From Gelatoporia subvermispora B (lineage: Eukaryota; Basidiomycota; Agaricomycetes; Polyporales; Gelatoporiaceae), in NCBI GenBank assembly GCA_000320605.2, contig KB445815.1:230970-294969 (forward strand): a stretch of 64,000 bases of DNA, read 5' to 3'. The position numbers and the translations under genes are program-made. Every line of letters starts with the position of its first letter. Position 1 is the first letter of the stretch. The notes below the pieces were generated by a model that saw only the letters and a program-made list of their open reading frames with translations, was not told the origin of the DNA and ran no database searches. Positions 32,347 through 44,648 of this stretch are shown piece after piece.

Positions 32347-32741
32347 GTTTGGTAGGACGAAGGGTCAGTACCCGTAGTTTCAATGGCAAGTTCGAGTCGT
32401 CTAAGTCTGAGGGGTCTCAACTGCCTGGGGATCAGCTCGGGATCGCTGGTCAAGCCAGTGTCCCCGACAGGTTATTATTGGGCGCAGATGATATCTCATT
32501 TGTGCTTAATTTGGCTTGTGCCCACCTAGTAAGTACTGTTGAGCGCATGCGGGGAATGAAACCTCCCAGCCTCCGAGATGCGCCGCCGCACTGGTCACGG
32601 ACAGATTGATACACCGTACTTGAGAGCCGAAATGGAGAGGATCGAAGCTCGCCGCGTGAGCAACGCAGTGTTCGTTTTCTTGGAACACAACGCCTTCTGT
32701 AGTTCCGTCACATATGTTCGAAATTTTGCATGGCAGCGATA
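32347..32741. other. 5' flank of orphan X copy 2
   Basis: No gene is seen. The first 100 bases resemble the 5' flank of X copy 1 (20234-20340), including GTAG(T/C)TTCAATGGC, so the duplicated unit includes the promoter side. Confidence 0.5.
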
Positions 32742-33740
32742 CTAGATAGAAGTGCGAGGCTGCCTATCTCCACGGGAGACGAGCGTCTTCCATGCTTCGG
32801 CCGGCCATGAATGAGAACCACGCAGGTAGCACGAGGCAGCGCACAAGGAATCGCTCCCAGCTGACCCTGGCGCTCACGCACATAAGGAAGGTCGGGACGT
32901 TTAGAGGTGGTGAATGTGAACTAGGTACAGTCTTCGCGATCGCCGCTGCAGTCCTCGCAGAGTCCTCGTGTACTGTTGACGAGCTGGGTCAGGCATACAT
33001 TTCGAGAATACTGCCACGCGGGCCACAAGTCACTGATACTCAGTGACGATCGATATGATCATGGTGCGTTTGAACATATTCTTCGAGGCTCCGGTGAGGA
33101 TATCTGAATATGATTTTGAACATGACTTCAGTGCTGTCAGTCTGCCCATTTTGTTTTACTCAATGGACAATGAGTCATCACGTCGTGAATCTCAATGTGC
33201 TCCTAGCACGATTGCCTGCTAAGGACAGGCATATGAAGCTAGTCTTGAGCAGGAAACCCGGCTATAATAGCGGTAGCAGCCATCTCCTGAGAGGATACTT
33301 GATGTCGTCCTTCTATCCGGGTGGTGATCAGTAACTTACACCCGAAGCGAACATTTCGCAAGTAACGTACCTGAGGACATGGGCTACGTGAGGGTGTGTA
33401 TAATACGTTTCATCTCGAATTCAGACCTGGCCTATCTCGCTGATGATGCCCCGTGCTCGTCCCAAGCCATATTTAGTCGGGGACAAACTGGGGTAGACCG
33501 ACTTCTATCTCAGCGAAATGCAGACTCCGCGCTGCCGTCAGCGCGGCACTCACGATACGCAGGAAATGAATTCATGACATCCTCCACGGCCCCCAGAGCT
33601 AGCGTCTCGTTCGTTCTCGCTCGTACAGCTGACCTTGCAAGATAGCCGTTGGCAATAGACCCAGCGTAGAATTCGCTACCTAGAGCCTTGAGAAGCACCC
33701 AAGTCACATTGACCTGTCCGAATCTAATACAGTGAGACAT
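32742..33740 (-). pseudogene. Degenerate lectin-like gene, copy B
   Basis: Homologous to 26377-27426 in the same orientation but shorter. The 3' block reads SWPAEAWKTLVSRGDRQPRT with stop at 32742, matching copy A's SWPAEAWKVLASQEDRRPRA. The 5' part reads GQVNVTWVLLKALGSEFYAG and then LARSAVRARTNETLALGAVE, matching separate parts of copy A and so showing an internal deletion. No continuous frame can be drawn between the blocks. The segment between this gene and RVB1 also matches copy A's neighbourhood. Confidence 0.5.
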
Positions 33741-33991
33741 GCAGTACGAACCCGCGCAAGGGCCGTTGACTTTTTGTTTGCACCACTTCCCTATCCTTGT
33801 CTAAAGGCATCAGAATGAGAGAGGAAATGACAGACACACCGAACACAGTAGGTGGGACGAGAATGGTGCAATCTCACGCCATCTGCACCCCCGAGGCTCC
33901 ATGTCACCAAGACAGGATATCTCCTCCACCGCCACTAGTTCGAAATTACTGGCACGCCTCTTCGGGACTGGGAGCAATCTGATACGCCCAA

Positions 33992-35743
<1,752 letters not shown>

Positions 35744-36669
35744 GGCTGTTTGAGTTTTGTAGGGCTAGGTATTGACGGAGGAAAGGATGGGTAGCGCGAA
35801 CGAACTCCCGAGTCGCATGAGCGGCTCTCTGAATGTTCGGCTATGGGAATATATTACTGTTTATGGACGACATCCTTCTGCTCAGGCGCCTGGTAGGCCT
35901 CGATATTCCAACTCGACGACCTTTTTTCTCGAGCTTGCTGATGTCTTCAGATGACTTACTCCTATTTCAGCTCACGGATGCGCTCAGAAGTGTCTTTAAT
36001 CCGGTATACTGCTCGCCCATGAGATGTGGCTGAGTACGGGCAGAGGTAACCTCACTGCAGTTGACTTGAGACTCCTCGCTAGACCCGCTCGAACAACATG
36101 TGTGCCATTAACTTATGGGGACTGGACTCGTGCTGCCACTGCCTTAAACTACTGGCCAATCCTTCGCTTCCCTCTTGAGGATTAAACCTATCTCTGCATG
36201 TGCTATGATACTCGTGATCTGAATCTGTCAACCTTATCTGAGACTAGACTCCTTCTCCTGTCGATTTCCTTCAGCGTTACAAAATACTCAGGACGTCGTT
36301 CGGCTAGTCTGCAGTGATCATTCATGTGACTCTCGTTCTCGATATGCCGTGCTCTAAGACGTTTCAACGAACCACCGACGTATTGCGACCTTAGTGCTTC
36401 GCATAGTATAGTGCGACCGGCACATGAATACTCGACCAACATGTTCCAATATATTAATTCGTGTTCGCCGTCTCGAAGTACGATCACATTCCTCATCCTC
36501 CACTTCATATCCGCATTCTTTGCCACGAGGTGAGCGCAAGGTTTCCTGCTAGGATCCACGTTCCCACTCCAGCGACTACCTAAAAGGAGCTTGCAGAGCG
36601 GCCGTCCTGGCTATTACCCTCGACACAGCGCACGGACATCGCCCTCAATATCACAAATAGTTCTACATA
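35744..36669. other. Intergenic; one unsupported minus-strand frame
   Basis: This lies between the divergent starts of RVB1 (-) and the RING-IFI27-like gene (+). A 118-codon minus-strand frame at 36203-36559 (MKWRMRNVIVLRDGEHELIY) has no recognised domain and no splice partners, so I do not call it a gene. Confidence 0.45.
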
Positions 36670-37242
36670 ATGGCTAGTTGTGAATCATGCAAAGAATCCG
36701 TTAGGCCATCCGACAATGACGCAGTCTCATTCTCTGGATGCTCGCATAAATATCATTCTGACTGTCTTCGCGAAGTCAATGCCGGTAGACCCGAGGAGAA
36801 CTGTCCACAGTGTCGGTGAGGGACTCTCAGAGCCTGAATTTGTCCGAGACACCGACATCGTACAACAGGAAGAATATGCAAATGCTCAAGACTGGGCTTA
36901 GAATTGGCATATGTGCTGGCCTTGGCGCGCTTGCAGTTCCCGTCGTAGCCCCACTGGCGTTGGGTGCAGTCGGGTTTTCCGCTGCTGGTCCTGTAGCCGG
37001 TTGGTCTTTTGTGACGATCGATTGGTAAATATAGCATTGAAGATGATACACATATTCTAGGAACCATTGCTGCCGCCTGGCAGGCATCGATCGGCAATGT
37101 CGCCGCTGGATCGCTCTTCGCTCTCTTTCAGAGTATTGCCATGGGCGGTGCTATCCCTGCAGCAGGGGTGGCAGTCGGTGCCGCTGCAGGTGCGGCGGCA
37201 GGTGCTGCCGCCGAAGCAGTAGAACGAGATGAGGAACAGTAG
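36670..37242 (+). CDS. RING-H2-like finger fused to an IFI6/IFI27 (ISG12)-like membrane domain
   Basis: The start at 36670 gives MASCESCKESVRPSDNDAVS, then FSGCSHKYHSDCLREVN and ENCPQCR. The spacing C-x2-C-x16-C-x-H-x2-H-x2-C-x13-C-x2-C fits a C3H2C3 RING-H2 finger. After a 53-base intron comes GLRIGICAGLGALAVPVVAP, then LALGAVGFSAAGPVAGTIAA, and after a second intron AWQASIGNVAAGSLFALFQS, a Gly/Ala-rich helix and EAVERDEEQ, with stop at 37240-37242. The GFSAAG...GSIAA...ASGSLVA.LQS pattern is that of interferon-inducible 6-16/ISG12 proteins, which are small hydrophobic proteins of mitochondria, ER or nuclear envelope in animals. Length is about 150 residues. Possible role: a membrane-anchored E3 ubiquitin ligase or a stress/death membrane protein. 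That is inference. Confidence 0.8.
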
Positions 37243-37934
37243 TGTGGTGGCCGACGAATATGCAGTGACAGGGTCGGCTCTTTCATAAGTTGATTTACAG
37301 TCAGTCGTGCTTGAATTGACCGACATTCTGTGCAAGATAGATCATAATATATGTCTGGTGACTTCATTCCTCAAAAATCTGCCACTTTTAATTTGAGCTG
37401 ATCTGCTACCGAACTGTGTCCCTCACGTACGAACCGAACCGGCCACTACATACATAAGTCAGGGAGTGTGCCTAGCACCAGATCGATCTACCAATGCCGT
37501 GTCCATCGTGGGAAGATGTGTAGGAGTCTAGTGACTCTTAGACGCTTTCACGATCGCCGGTCGTCGACGACACCAAGATTCTGTAAATAATCTCAATGGA
37601 GATTGCATGTGAGACAACGGTGATTTGCTGTTGCATCAACATACGCATCTGGTCTCGCCCTCTGGACTTCAACTTGCTTCCGGAGAATACGTTTCAGCTC
37701 AATACCCAGCGCCAGAATCCTAATACACCTCTGGACATTCCCGGTCTATAGTAATGCTGCGCCGCCATCCAGGGACATTTGCTGCTTCTGCGCAGCTCGT
37801 CGGCAAAGCCTACGTGGAGGGGCCGCCCCGAGATACGTGCCCTGACTCGATATCTACTCTAGTCGCACCCAGCGTGCTCCCGCCCCCGCAGCGTCCTCCC
37901 CAGCACCCGCACCACCTTACCGTCTCTCGCTGAA
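37243..37934. other. Intergenic between the two zinc-finger membrane genes
   Basis: No gene is seen in 690 bases. It should contain the terminator of the first gene and the promoter of the second. No clear TATA box is found. Confidence 0.5.
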
Positions 37935-38854
37935 ATGGTCGTAGTCGCAGTCTGCGAGCACTGTGGGCTCCCAATGCGCCCTGAGCAGCGGAACCTCGCC
38001 GGGGTAAAGCTTCCATGCGCCCGCGTATATCATATTGCGTGTCTGGAGTCCTTGAGCCGTGCTCGGGCGAGGGCGCGTGGCCTCACCGCAGCCCCGAGCG
38101 AGGGGGATCACTACTGCACGACTGTGCTCCGCGATCCCTGTCATCCGGAAAATGATGTTAGCAGCGTAGGCGATTATGAGGGGCACGAATGCGATGACCC
38201 TCCTCCCCCATATACACCAAGACCCGGTCAAAGCTCCACATCTATCACCAGTGCACTGGCCCAAGCCCAGGAGGACGCGCAACCAGGTTTCCTGGCGGCT
38301 GTGGTACCCCCTCAGCCACTCCAAGCACAACGCCCAGAATCTCGGTCAGTCTACGATTTGTTCGCGCTGATCGTCATTCTGACCGTGTTCTGACCGTATA
38401 CCTAATCTACAGACAATCACACAAGAACGGGCGGGAGGTTGTGCTCTTCGTCGGGGGCGCAGTTGCTGGGGCCGCGATTGTGTCTCTAGTCACAGGGCCT
38501 TTATTGCTCTGTCTAGGCGTAGGCACTGCCACACCCGTTCTAGGTGGGCGCTAGTATACTTGCATAATACCCTGTCATTGATGTATCACAGGCGGTACCA
38601 CTGCGATCGCAAAAATTGCAACAAGTATCCCTGCTGCCAGGAACGTGGTCACTGTTGCCGCAGGGCTAGTCGGAACCGTGGTCAGCATGGGGAACAGTAC
38701 TTCCACCGGCAGTCACCGTCGTCGGCGTAGCGCCCACAACCACATCACTTCTGCAAATACAGCAGACTTCAGTAATCTGAGAGGAAGGCTCACTCCACGT
38801 GAGTACTCCGTTCGATCTGGCAGATAGACGTCTGACGGGATATCAGTGGTATGA
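37935..38854 (+). CDS. Cys/His-finger plus Gly-rich membrane protein
   Basis: Neighbour and probable architectural relative of 36670-37242. The start at 37935 gives MVVVAVCEHCGLPMRPEQRN, then VKLPCARVYHIACLESLSRA. This is a C-x2-C ... C-x4-H-x2-C pattern like half a RING or zinc finger, with further Cys (HYCTTVLRDPC, HECDDPPPP) downstream. A Pro-rich linker leads to an intron (about 38345-38411). Then come VVLFVGGAVAGAAIVSLVTG with PLLLCLGVGTATPVL, a second intron (about 38544-38591), and IAKIATSIPAARNVVTVAAG with LVGTVVSMGN. A His/Arg-rich tail ends at 38827 if unspliced, or at 38854 if a final 47-base GTGAGT...CAG intron is removed. The hydrophobic part is IFI27-like in composition, but the signature is weaker than in its neighbour. 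Confidence 0.65.
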
Positions 38855-39405
38855 ACTGATACACTGTTGCTGGCGACCGTAAACGGTCGAAGCGTGTAAT
38901 TGTATTGCTCGGATCTCCTTGTTCTTTGTGTAAAATGCTACCTGTGCACCCGCCTCATCATGCTACGTTATTTTTGTACAGCTACTAATTACCACAGATT
39001 TCGATGATGCCTTATTACCTCGAACAATCACCACTTTGTAAAATAGACCTGTAGTCACTCGACACAACTTACTACAAAGCTCGTAACCGATGGAGTGTTT
39101 CGCTTTGTGGCAATTTTTGTTCTTCAAATACGATTGTCTGTTCTGCTCGTTTCGCGAATCGCGGGACGTTCTGCCGCATACGGCCCGTCATCTGGTCATG
39201 CATGCTTCCATTCAGAGACGAACGCCACGGTCTTGTGCCGGCGCCTGAGCTTGAATTTAACGCTTCGGGACCACTTCGAGATGTATACCCATCTACACGT
39301 TCCATCCATGAGTTATTTGTGTACCTGTGCCACCCACCTACCAAGCACATTCTTCCAACGCAGTGTACAATTTTCGAAGTCGCCCGCCTCGCCCGCCTCT
39401 CTGAC
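38855..39405. other. Intergenic, no gene seen
   Basis: Frames before 39406 are open but show no domain. The promoter of the next gene should lie here. Confidence 0.5.
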
Positions 39406-40063
39406 ATGCCTAGTGCAAAAAAGACCCCATCGAAGCGCGCGGCGCTGCTGAAGCGACTGCCCTCGCAGGGCGAGCTGCTCCTCTTCGGGACAATATGCCT
39501 TTCTGTCGGCGTGCCGTTCTCGTACATGCTCACCTGCGGCGTGTGCTGGGTACACCCTGAGCTCGAGACTCGATTTTACGGTGCGTAGTGCCACGCCCCG
39601 CATATTCGCCATTATACCGTGCGGTGGACCCAAGCTCGGACGCCACACATGCTCTCTCCGACCCACCCTATACACGCAGAACCTTGGTCACATACGCATA
39701 AACTCACATCCTCTTTTATGTCGTCTGGATACTGACCCACCCACAGACATTATGCCCTCCGTCCTCTTGGGTACAGTCCTGACGTGCCTCGCGCTCGCCG
39801 CGGGCGCAAACTGGGGGCGCGACCCCGAGCTCGAGGCGCAGACAGAGGCGCTCAAGGAGATCCTCGAGGGCCTCGAGCAGCTCAACGCGACGATCGAGCA
39901 GGTGCTCCGCGAGGCGGAGCAGCGCGCGCGGGAGAAGGAGGCAGAGGTCGCGCGCGCGAGGGCATTGGGGCTGTTACTACCAGCCGCGCGATTTGAGGAG
40001 ATCGATGAGGAGCCTGAGGAGAGGAAGGGGAAGGGAAAGGGAAAGGGAAAGAAGAAGTTGTGA
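39406..40063 (+). CDS. Two-TM orphan protein with Lys/Glu coiled tail
   Basis: Not recognised as a family. The start at 39406 gives MPSAKKTPSKRAALLKRLPS, then a membrane helix (ELLLFGTICLSVGVPFSYML). The loop CGVCWVHPELETRFYG precedes a 166-base intron (39581-39746). Exon 2 begins with a second helix (IMPSVLLGTVLTCLALAAGA), followed by a predicted coiled coil (ALKEILEGLEQLNATIEQVL, AEQRAREKEAEVARARA) and a Lys-rich tail of KGK repeats ending at 40063. Length is about 165 residues. The layout helix-loop-intron-helix-charged tail and the phase-1 intron just before helix 2 recur in 42865-43278, so the two may be distant paralogues. Confidence 0.65.
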
Positions 40064-42790
40064 TCGGAACGCGATCGTAAGGCTTGGATGTGGCCCCGGT
40101 TCTTCCTGGTTTCTGCGTACGTGGGCAAATATCTCAAAAATATGTGCATCATCGTCCACTCACACATTGCGGACTCTCAATATGCTGCTCCTGTATCTAT
40201 ACGAATTACTCTCTCCTCTCTATTCATAGGCTCATGGTCTATATTGTTACAGCTAGTTAGATGCCGGCTTCTCCGATGTATAGTATTCTGTCGGTAGTAG
40301 ACTTGTTGCAACGTTTCTTCGAGCCTCCTCGAACTTATGGAAGGGCTGAGTAGATCTGAGAGGATCAGTCTGTGCTGGGCCCCTCATTCATGCATGCCAC
40401 TTCAGCTCTGGGCACATTTTGCGCTCGGCATCGTCGCCCGATGTGTATTTTCAATCTACTGAGTATCCTGTGCAGCCTGAGAGGCTTTCAGGCTGTACCT
40501 TATATCGTAAGCGATAAATGTAGCTGCGACATCTATAACCAGTGAGCACAACCAGATACACGGCAGAATTCTCCCTTGTCAACAACAGTCAACCGTGAGC
40601 ATTGTCTCGTTGAGAGTTTAACTCGATCGGCACCTTCGAGCAAGATCTATGAAATACTCGGCGACATGGTTGTCTTCAACAAAATTTATTTCGATCGTGA
40701 ATGCTGATGAACATGGGGGTAAGCGGGCCTCATTCGCGCCAGTCCCGGAAGTACAATTTAATGGCCTAGGATACCGGCATTATTGAAGGCAAGGGCTGTG
40801 CAGACACGCTGGCTTAATCGAATCTCAGTCTGAAAAAATCTACAAAATGAGAAATGTCTGTTGTCGTCATCTTGTAAGGATTTAGTCTTACAGATATATG
40901 GAAATGAATGCGCCGACCTTAGTCCGCTTGTCATGGAGCCGCCTCGATTGTCCACAATCTTGCAATATCCATTCAGGCTAGTCACTGATGGTCGCCCCGC
41001 AAATAGTATCTGGTATTCCAGTGCCGATATTGGAGCAAACATGAGCTAGACAGACTGAGTTGTCTCGAGCTCGATTGAGGACATCCTACATACATAGATG
41101 ACGCTATAGGTTGCTGACGTGTAAATAAATCAAACTATACGTGCCTGGCCTGGTCCGCTTGTCACGGGGCAACCTCTGTACAATGAAAACCACCACATTC
41201 TCGAAATTCGAGATATTGGTGACCGGCATGGCGTCAACGGTGGTGCTAACATTACCACCTGCCACCAAACCGACCGCCATCTCTCGTGCTCCGGACCGAA
41301 CTACCCCGAACTCCGTACTATACGGGGAGGCCCATCGTCTCGGATGACTCAAACAGGAGTAAAGACACGATCACGAGCACTACATAGATCAGGACGTGGC
41401 TATGCCGCGGCTGCAGTACCGGTGGTTCCCCATGACCGTAACAGTTCGAAGGGGGTTCCTAAGATGCAATCGGACGCGGTGCCGACGCCACAGAGCGTCT
41501 TACTTGGGGCTGGGTGGAAAGTAATAAAACGGTGGCGAGGCGAGTCTTGGTTGTATGTGTGGCGTCATATTGGGATATGGGACGCCACAAGTCGCAAGGT
41601 CTGTGTGTGCTGGTTGTTGCGGTGCTTGCAGCGTCGTCGTGGATGTCGGATGGCTGCCTCAGAGCGATTGCAAATGGCAGATGTTCCTCGCGAGCGGTAT
41701 GTCGATTTCCAGCAGTACCGATAGCAGAAGATTGAATGTGACACTGGGCGGCCATGCTACAGTCAGGACGATAGTAACCGGAGATACGCAAGAGCGAATT
41801 GTACGAGGAAATATCGTAGGTGAGAGTAAGAAGTGCGTCTGCGATGGCATCAAGAGAGTAGATGGCTCGGGCGCTGATTGTGTCCGACGAATTGTGGATG
41901 AAGAGGAGCATGGATGATGTAGAACAGTGCGCTGCCTAGGGTGTCCGGGTTGATGTACTATGCATTGTGTGCGTTGCTCAAACCATTGCCTTGATCCGCC
42001 GAATTAGACAGTCCACAACCTCTGATGTGCTCTAGTCCGCTGGCAACGGGATGGGGATCCAACAGATCATCGCTGTAGCCATGGCGATAACCATGTCCTT
42101 CAGCGTCGAATATCAAAGCAAGTCGATGGTGGAGCAAGGTAGGAGAGAGGCAGACAGGTGGGTGGTGCAGTGCGATGGGAGGACGAGGAGAATGCCAAGT
42201 TGGGCCACGTGAAGGGCGTCGCGTCTGTGGCGGCGGATCAAGCTGTGGACAGGACGCGATCGGTCACGCTCGCCTCCGCCGTGCAAGCGCGGCTCTGCAC
42301 CCGCCGCCAGCCGCCGCCTGCCTCCCAGCCGCGCCTGCTTATCGCGCTCGTTCGCGGCGGGCCAAGACAAACTCGTATCTGTGGAGGCGTATTCAAGCTG
42401 CCAACGTATGCACTGCACGGCTCCGCACGGTCGAGCGCTGTGCAGCCATCAGGGAAGCTGTGCGGTCGCTGTGCGGTCGAGGATGTGTGCGTCCGTTGGA
42501 TGTGCGATGTGTGCGAGAGATGGGCTTGAGCGGGACGCTGTACCTGGCGACCCATCCATCCATTGCCGCGGCTGGCTGGGCGATCGATCCATTCGCGCGG
42601 CTCGCAGCGTCACCTCCGTGTCACCTCTTCACCGCCGTCAGCCCGCCAGCGTCAACTTTCTCCTATAAAACACACATCATGCACACAATCAGCATCTCTC
42701 CGCACCTTCGCACTCCTCGTGGTGTAACTTATTGCGTAACTCGCTTCTCGCTGAATTCTCCGAGCGCCAGTCGCCGCATTAAAATCCGCA
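40064..42790. other. 2.7 kb without a supported gene
   Basis: Several short frames occur on both strands, for example 41459-41911 (-) and 42158-42529 (+), but they show no domain and no splice chain. The 3' part becomes GC-rich from about 42160, ahead of the next gene. A possible TATAAAA lies at 42664-42670. Confidence 0.45.
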
Positions 42791-42798
42791 TTATATAG
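42791..42798 (+). promoter_or_regulatory. TATA-like element before 42865
   Basis: TTATATAG lies about 70 bases before the ATG at 42865, in a C/T-rich leader typical of fungal promoters. TATAAAA at 42664 is a further-upstream alternative. Confidence 0.35.
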
Positions 42799-42864
42799 CC
42801 TGCGCCCATCGCATCCGCCCCTACTAATCTCTTATTTCCCTGTTCACCCCGAGCTTCACTCGAG

Positions 42865-43278
42865 ATGCCCAGCTACTTCTGGCCCAAGTTCACTCGTCTC
42901 TTCAGTATCTCACTCAGCATCCTCCTCGGCGCTGCCCTCTTCGCGCCGTTCGTCACCGTTATGCTCGGGCAGCTCGCGCACAACACCGGCTACGGCAAGC
43001 AGTATACCATGGGTGCGTCCGGTCTACCTCCATCCTCATCCGAAGAACTGACACGCCCTGCAGAGATCATCGTCGGCTGCTCCCTCACTGCCTCGTCGAT
43101 TTGCTTCGGGCTTGCGTCGCGCGACGCGAGCCGCGCGCGCGCAGAGTACGCGCAGGTCCTCCCCCTGCACGACCCCTATATTTCCTCCGTCGAAGACGAG
43201 GGGAAGGAGGACGCCGACGAGGAGCGGCCGATGAGCCAACGCCACCACGCAAGCGCCGACGGCGCGAGTGTCGTGTGA
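42865..43278 (+). CDS. Two-TM orphan protein with acidic tail
   Basis: Not recognised as a family. The start at 42865 gives MPSYFWPKFTRLFSISLSIL, then LGAALFAPFVTVMLGQLAHN as the first membrane segment and TGYGKQYTM. A 51-base intron (43013-43063) joins ATG G to AG ATC. A second helix (IIVGCSLTASSICFGLASRD) follows, then a charged tail (SRARAEYAQVLPLHD, VEDEGKEDADEERPM) ending at 43278. Length is about 120 residues after splicing. The topology and the intron phase and position match 39406-40063. Confidence 0.65.
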   Translation: MPSYFWPKFTRLFSISLSILLGAALFAPFVTVMLGQLAHNTGYGKQYTMGASGLPPSSSEELTRPAEIIVGCSLTASSICFGLASRDASRARAEYAQVLPLHDPYISSVEDEGKEDADEERPMSQRHHASADGASVV

Positions 43279-44648
43279 CATGGCTCGCCGCCCTCCTGGT
43301 CAGTCCTCCTCGCCTGTACGACCAGGAAAATGAACTAACGCTGTCCTGTACGCAGCCCCCTGCCCCCCTTCCAACCCGCACGCTGAATCTCGCTCGCGGG
43401 CGAGCATGCACGGCCACGTACCATAACCGACTGAATCCGACGCACCACCCGACGCCGTGATACCCGCTCGCGCGGGCAACTCGCAGCGCGCACTACCACG
43501 CTTCACGGACCTGACTCGGATGCGTGCTCGACTCGGCGCCAGCCAAGCCCACCACACCTTGCACAGTATTTGCTCCTTGTGCGCCATTTGCCCGCTTTCG
43601 TAATTAGTCTTATTACCGCCAGCGATGGCCGCTCCATACCTCGCCGGTTTACCTCCCGCCCCACCCAACCCCCCGCGCACACATCGTACCCCAGTCCAGA
43701 AGCGAACCCACGATCCCCGGTGCACGCCCGCGCAGTATCAACAAGCACTCCGCCTCCGCTGTGATGTGGCTCGCCTAACGCACTTCGGCGCCTCGAGAAT
43801 CGACCCGTCCCGGAACTGCGGTACCAGCGCTCCGTCGCTCACCAGGCTCGTGGAGACGCGCAGACGCCGGAGCCGCGGGCGCGTTGCGCGAGCATGTTCA
43901 AGATGCAGGCGCGTTCGGCCTCGCCAGCGCGTGGTTGCGCAGGAGATGCCGCCTCTTGGAAATAATTGCCATCGAAAAGGATTTCATATTGGCCTATGGT
44001 GGTGAGGCCAACCTGTGTCCACTGCGCCGTGCGCTGTCATTCCGAGACGCCGGTTACTGAGTACTCTAGGGTTGCTGTCAATTCAACAGCCTGGGGAGCT
44101 TCGTTCTCCACTACAACAACATGTACATGTACACTCCTTCGGCAATCTATTTGGTTTGCTGCACCAAATACTATCCTGCATTGATTGGTGCTGGTGCTCG
44201 CTCAGCACTAGCTTGGACATCACATAGTATATTGCAGACGGAGGCATAACAGCAATGCATAGGACACGTACTCATGAATTTAGGGTGCTTACATCGTGAT
44301 TGTGAAATTCTACGAAGAATAGCGGCAATTACGTGCGAGAGGGGAGGCGGCAGGGACATGTTCGCTGAACAACTATGTATCGATTATCATCCGTGCGCTC
44401 TCGGATTGCCACTTAAATCGCCAGTAAAAGTTCTGCACCTCATAAACGTCTTGCAGTCGCGAACTTCGAATATACATTACTAAGGAACGCCGAACAAGGG
44501 CACAGGAGCGATATTCCCGTTTGCACGGGCAGTCACAAGGAACAAGGACCACGCTGTACCGTTCCCTGCCAACGGGAACATTTTCCGTCTCCCGACGGTA
44601 CATGACCACAAAGCTTCACGCAAGATACATAACAATACACTCCACAGC
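43279..44648. other. 1.4 kb without a supported gene
   Basis: GC-rich up to about 43950, which keeps several frames open by composition alone (for example 43625-44005), then A/T-richer. No domain is recognised. Confidence 0.5.

Noticed and set aside
36203..36559. Minus-strand frame of 118 codons upstream of RVB1
   Set aside because: No domain, no repeat elsewhere in the window and no supporting context. Could be a small orphan but cannot be supported.
41459..41911. Minus-strand frame of 150 codons
   Set aside because: No domain and no exon chain; the length is within chance expectation for a 2.7-kb non-coding stretch.
43085..44005. Overlapping GC-rich frames on both strands
   Set aside because: High GC keeps several frames open at once. 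They are rich in Arg/Pro/Ala without any recognisable fold.
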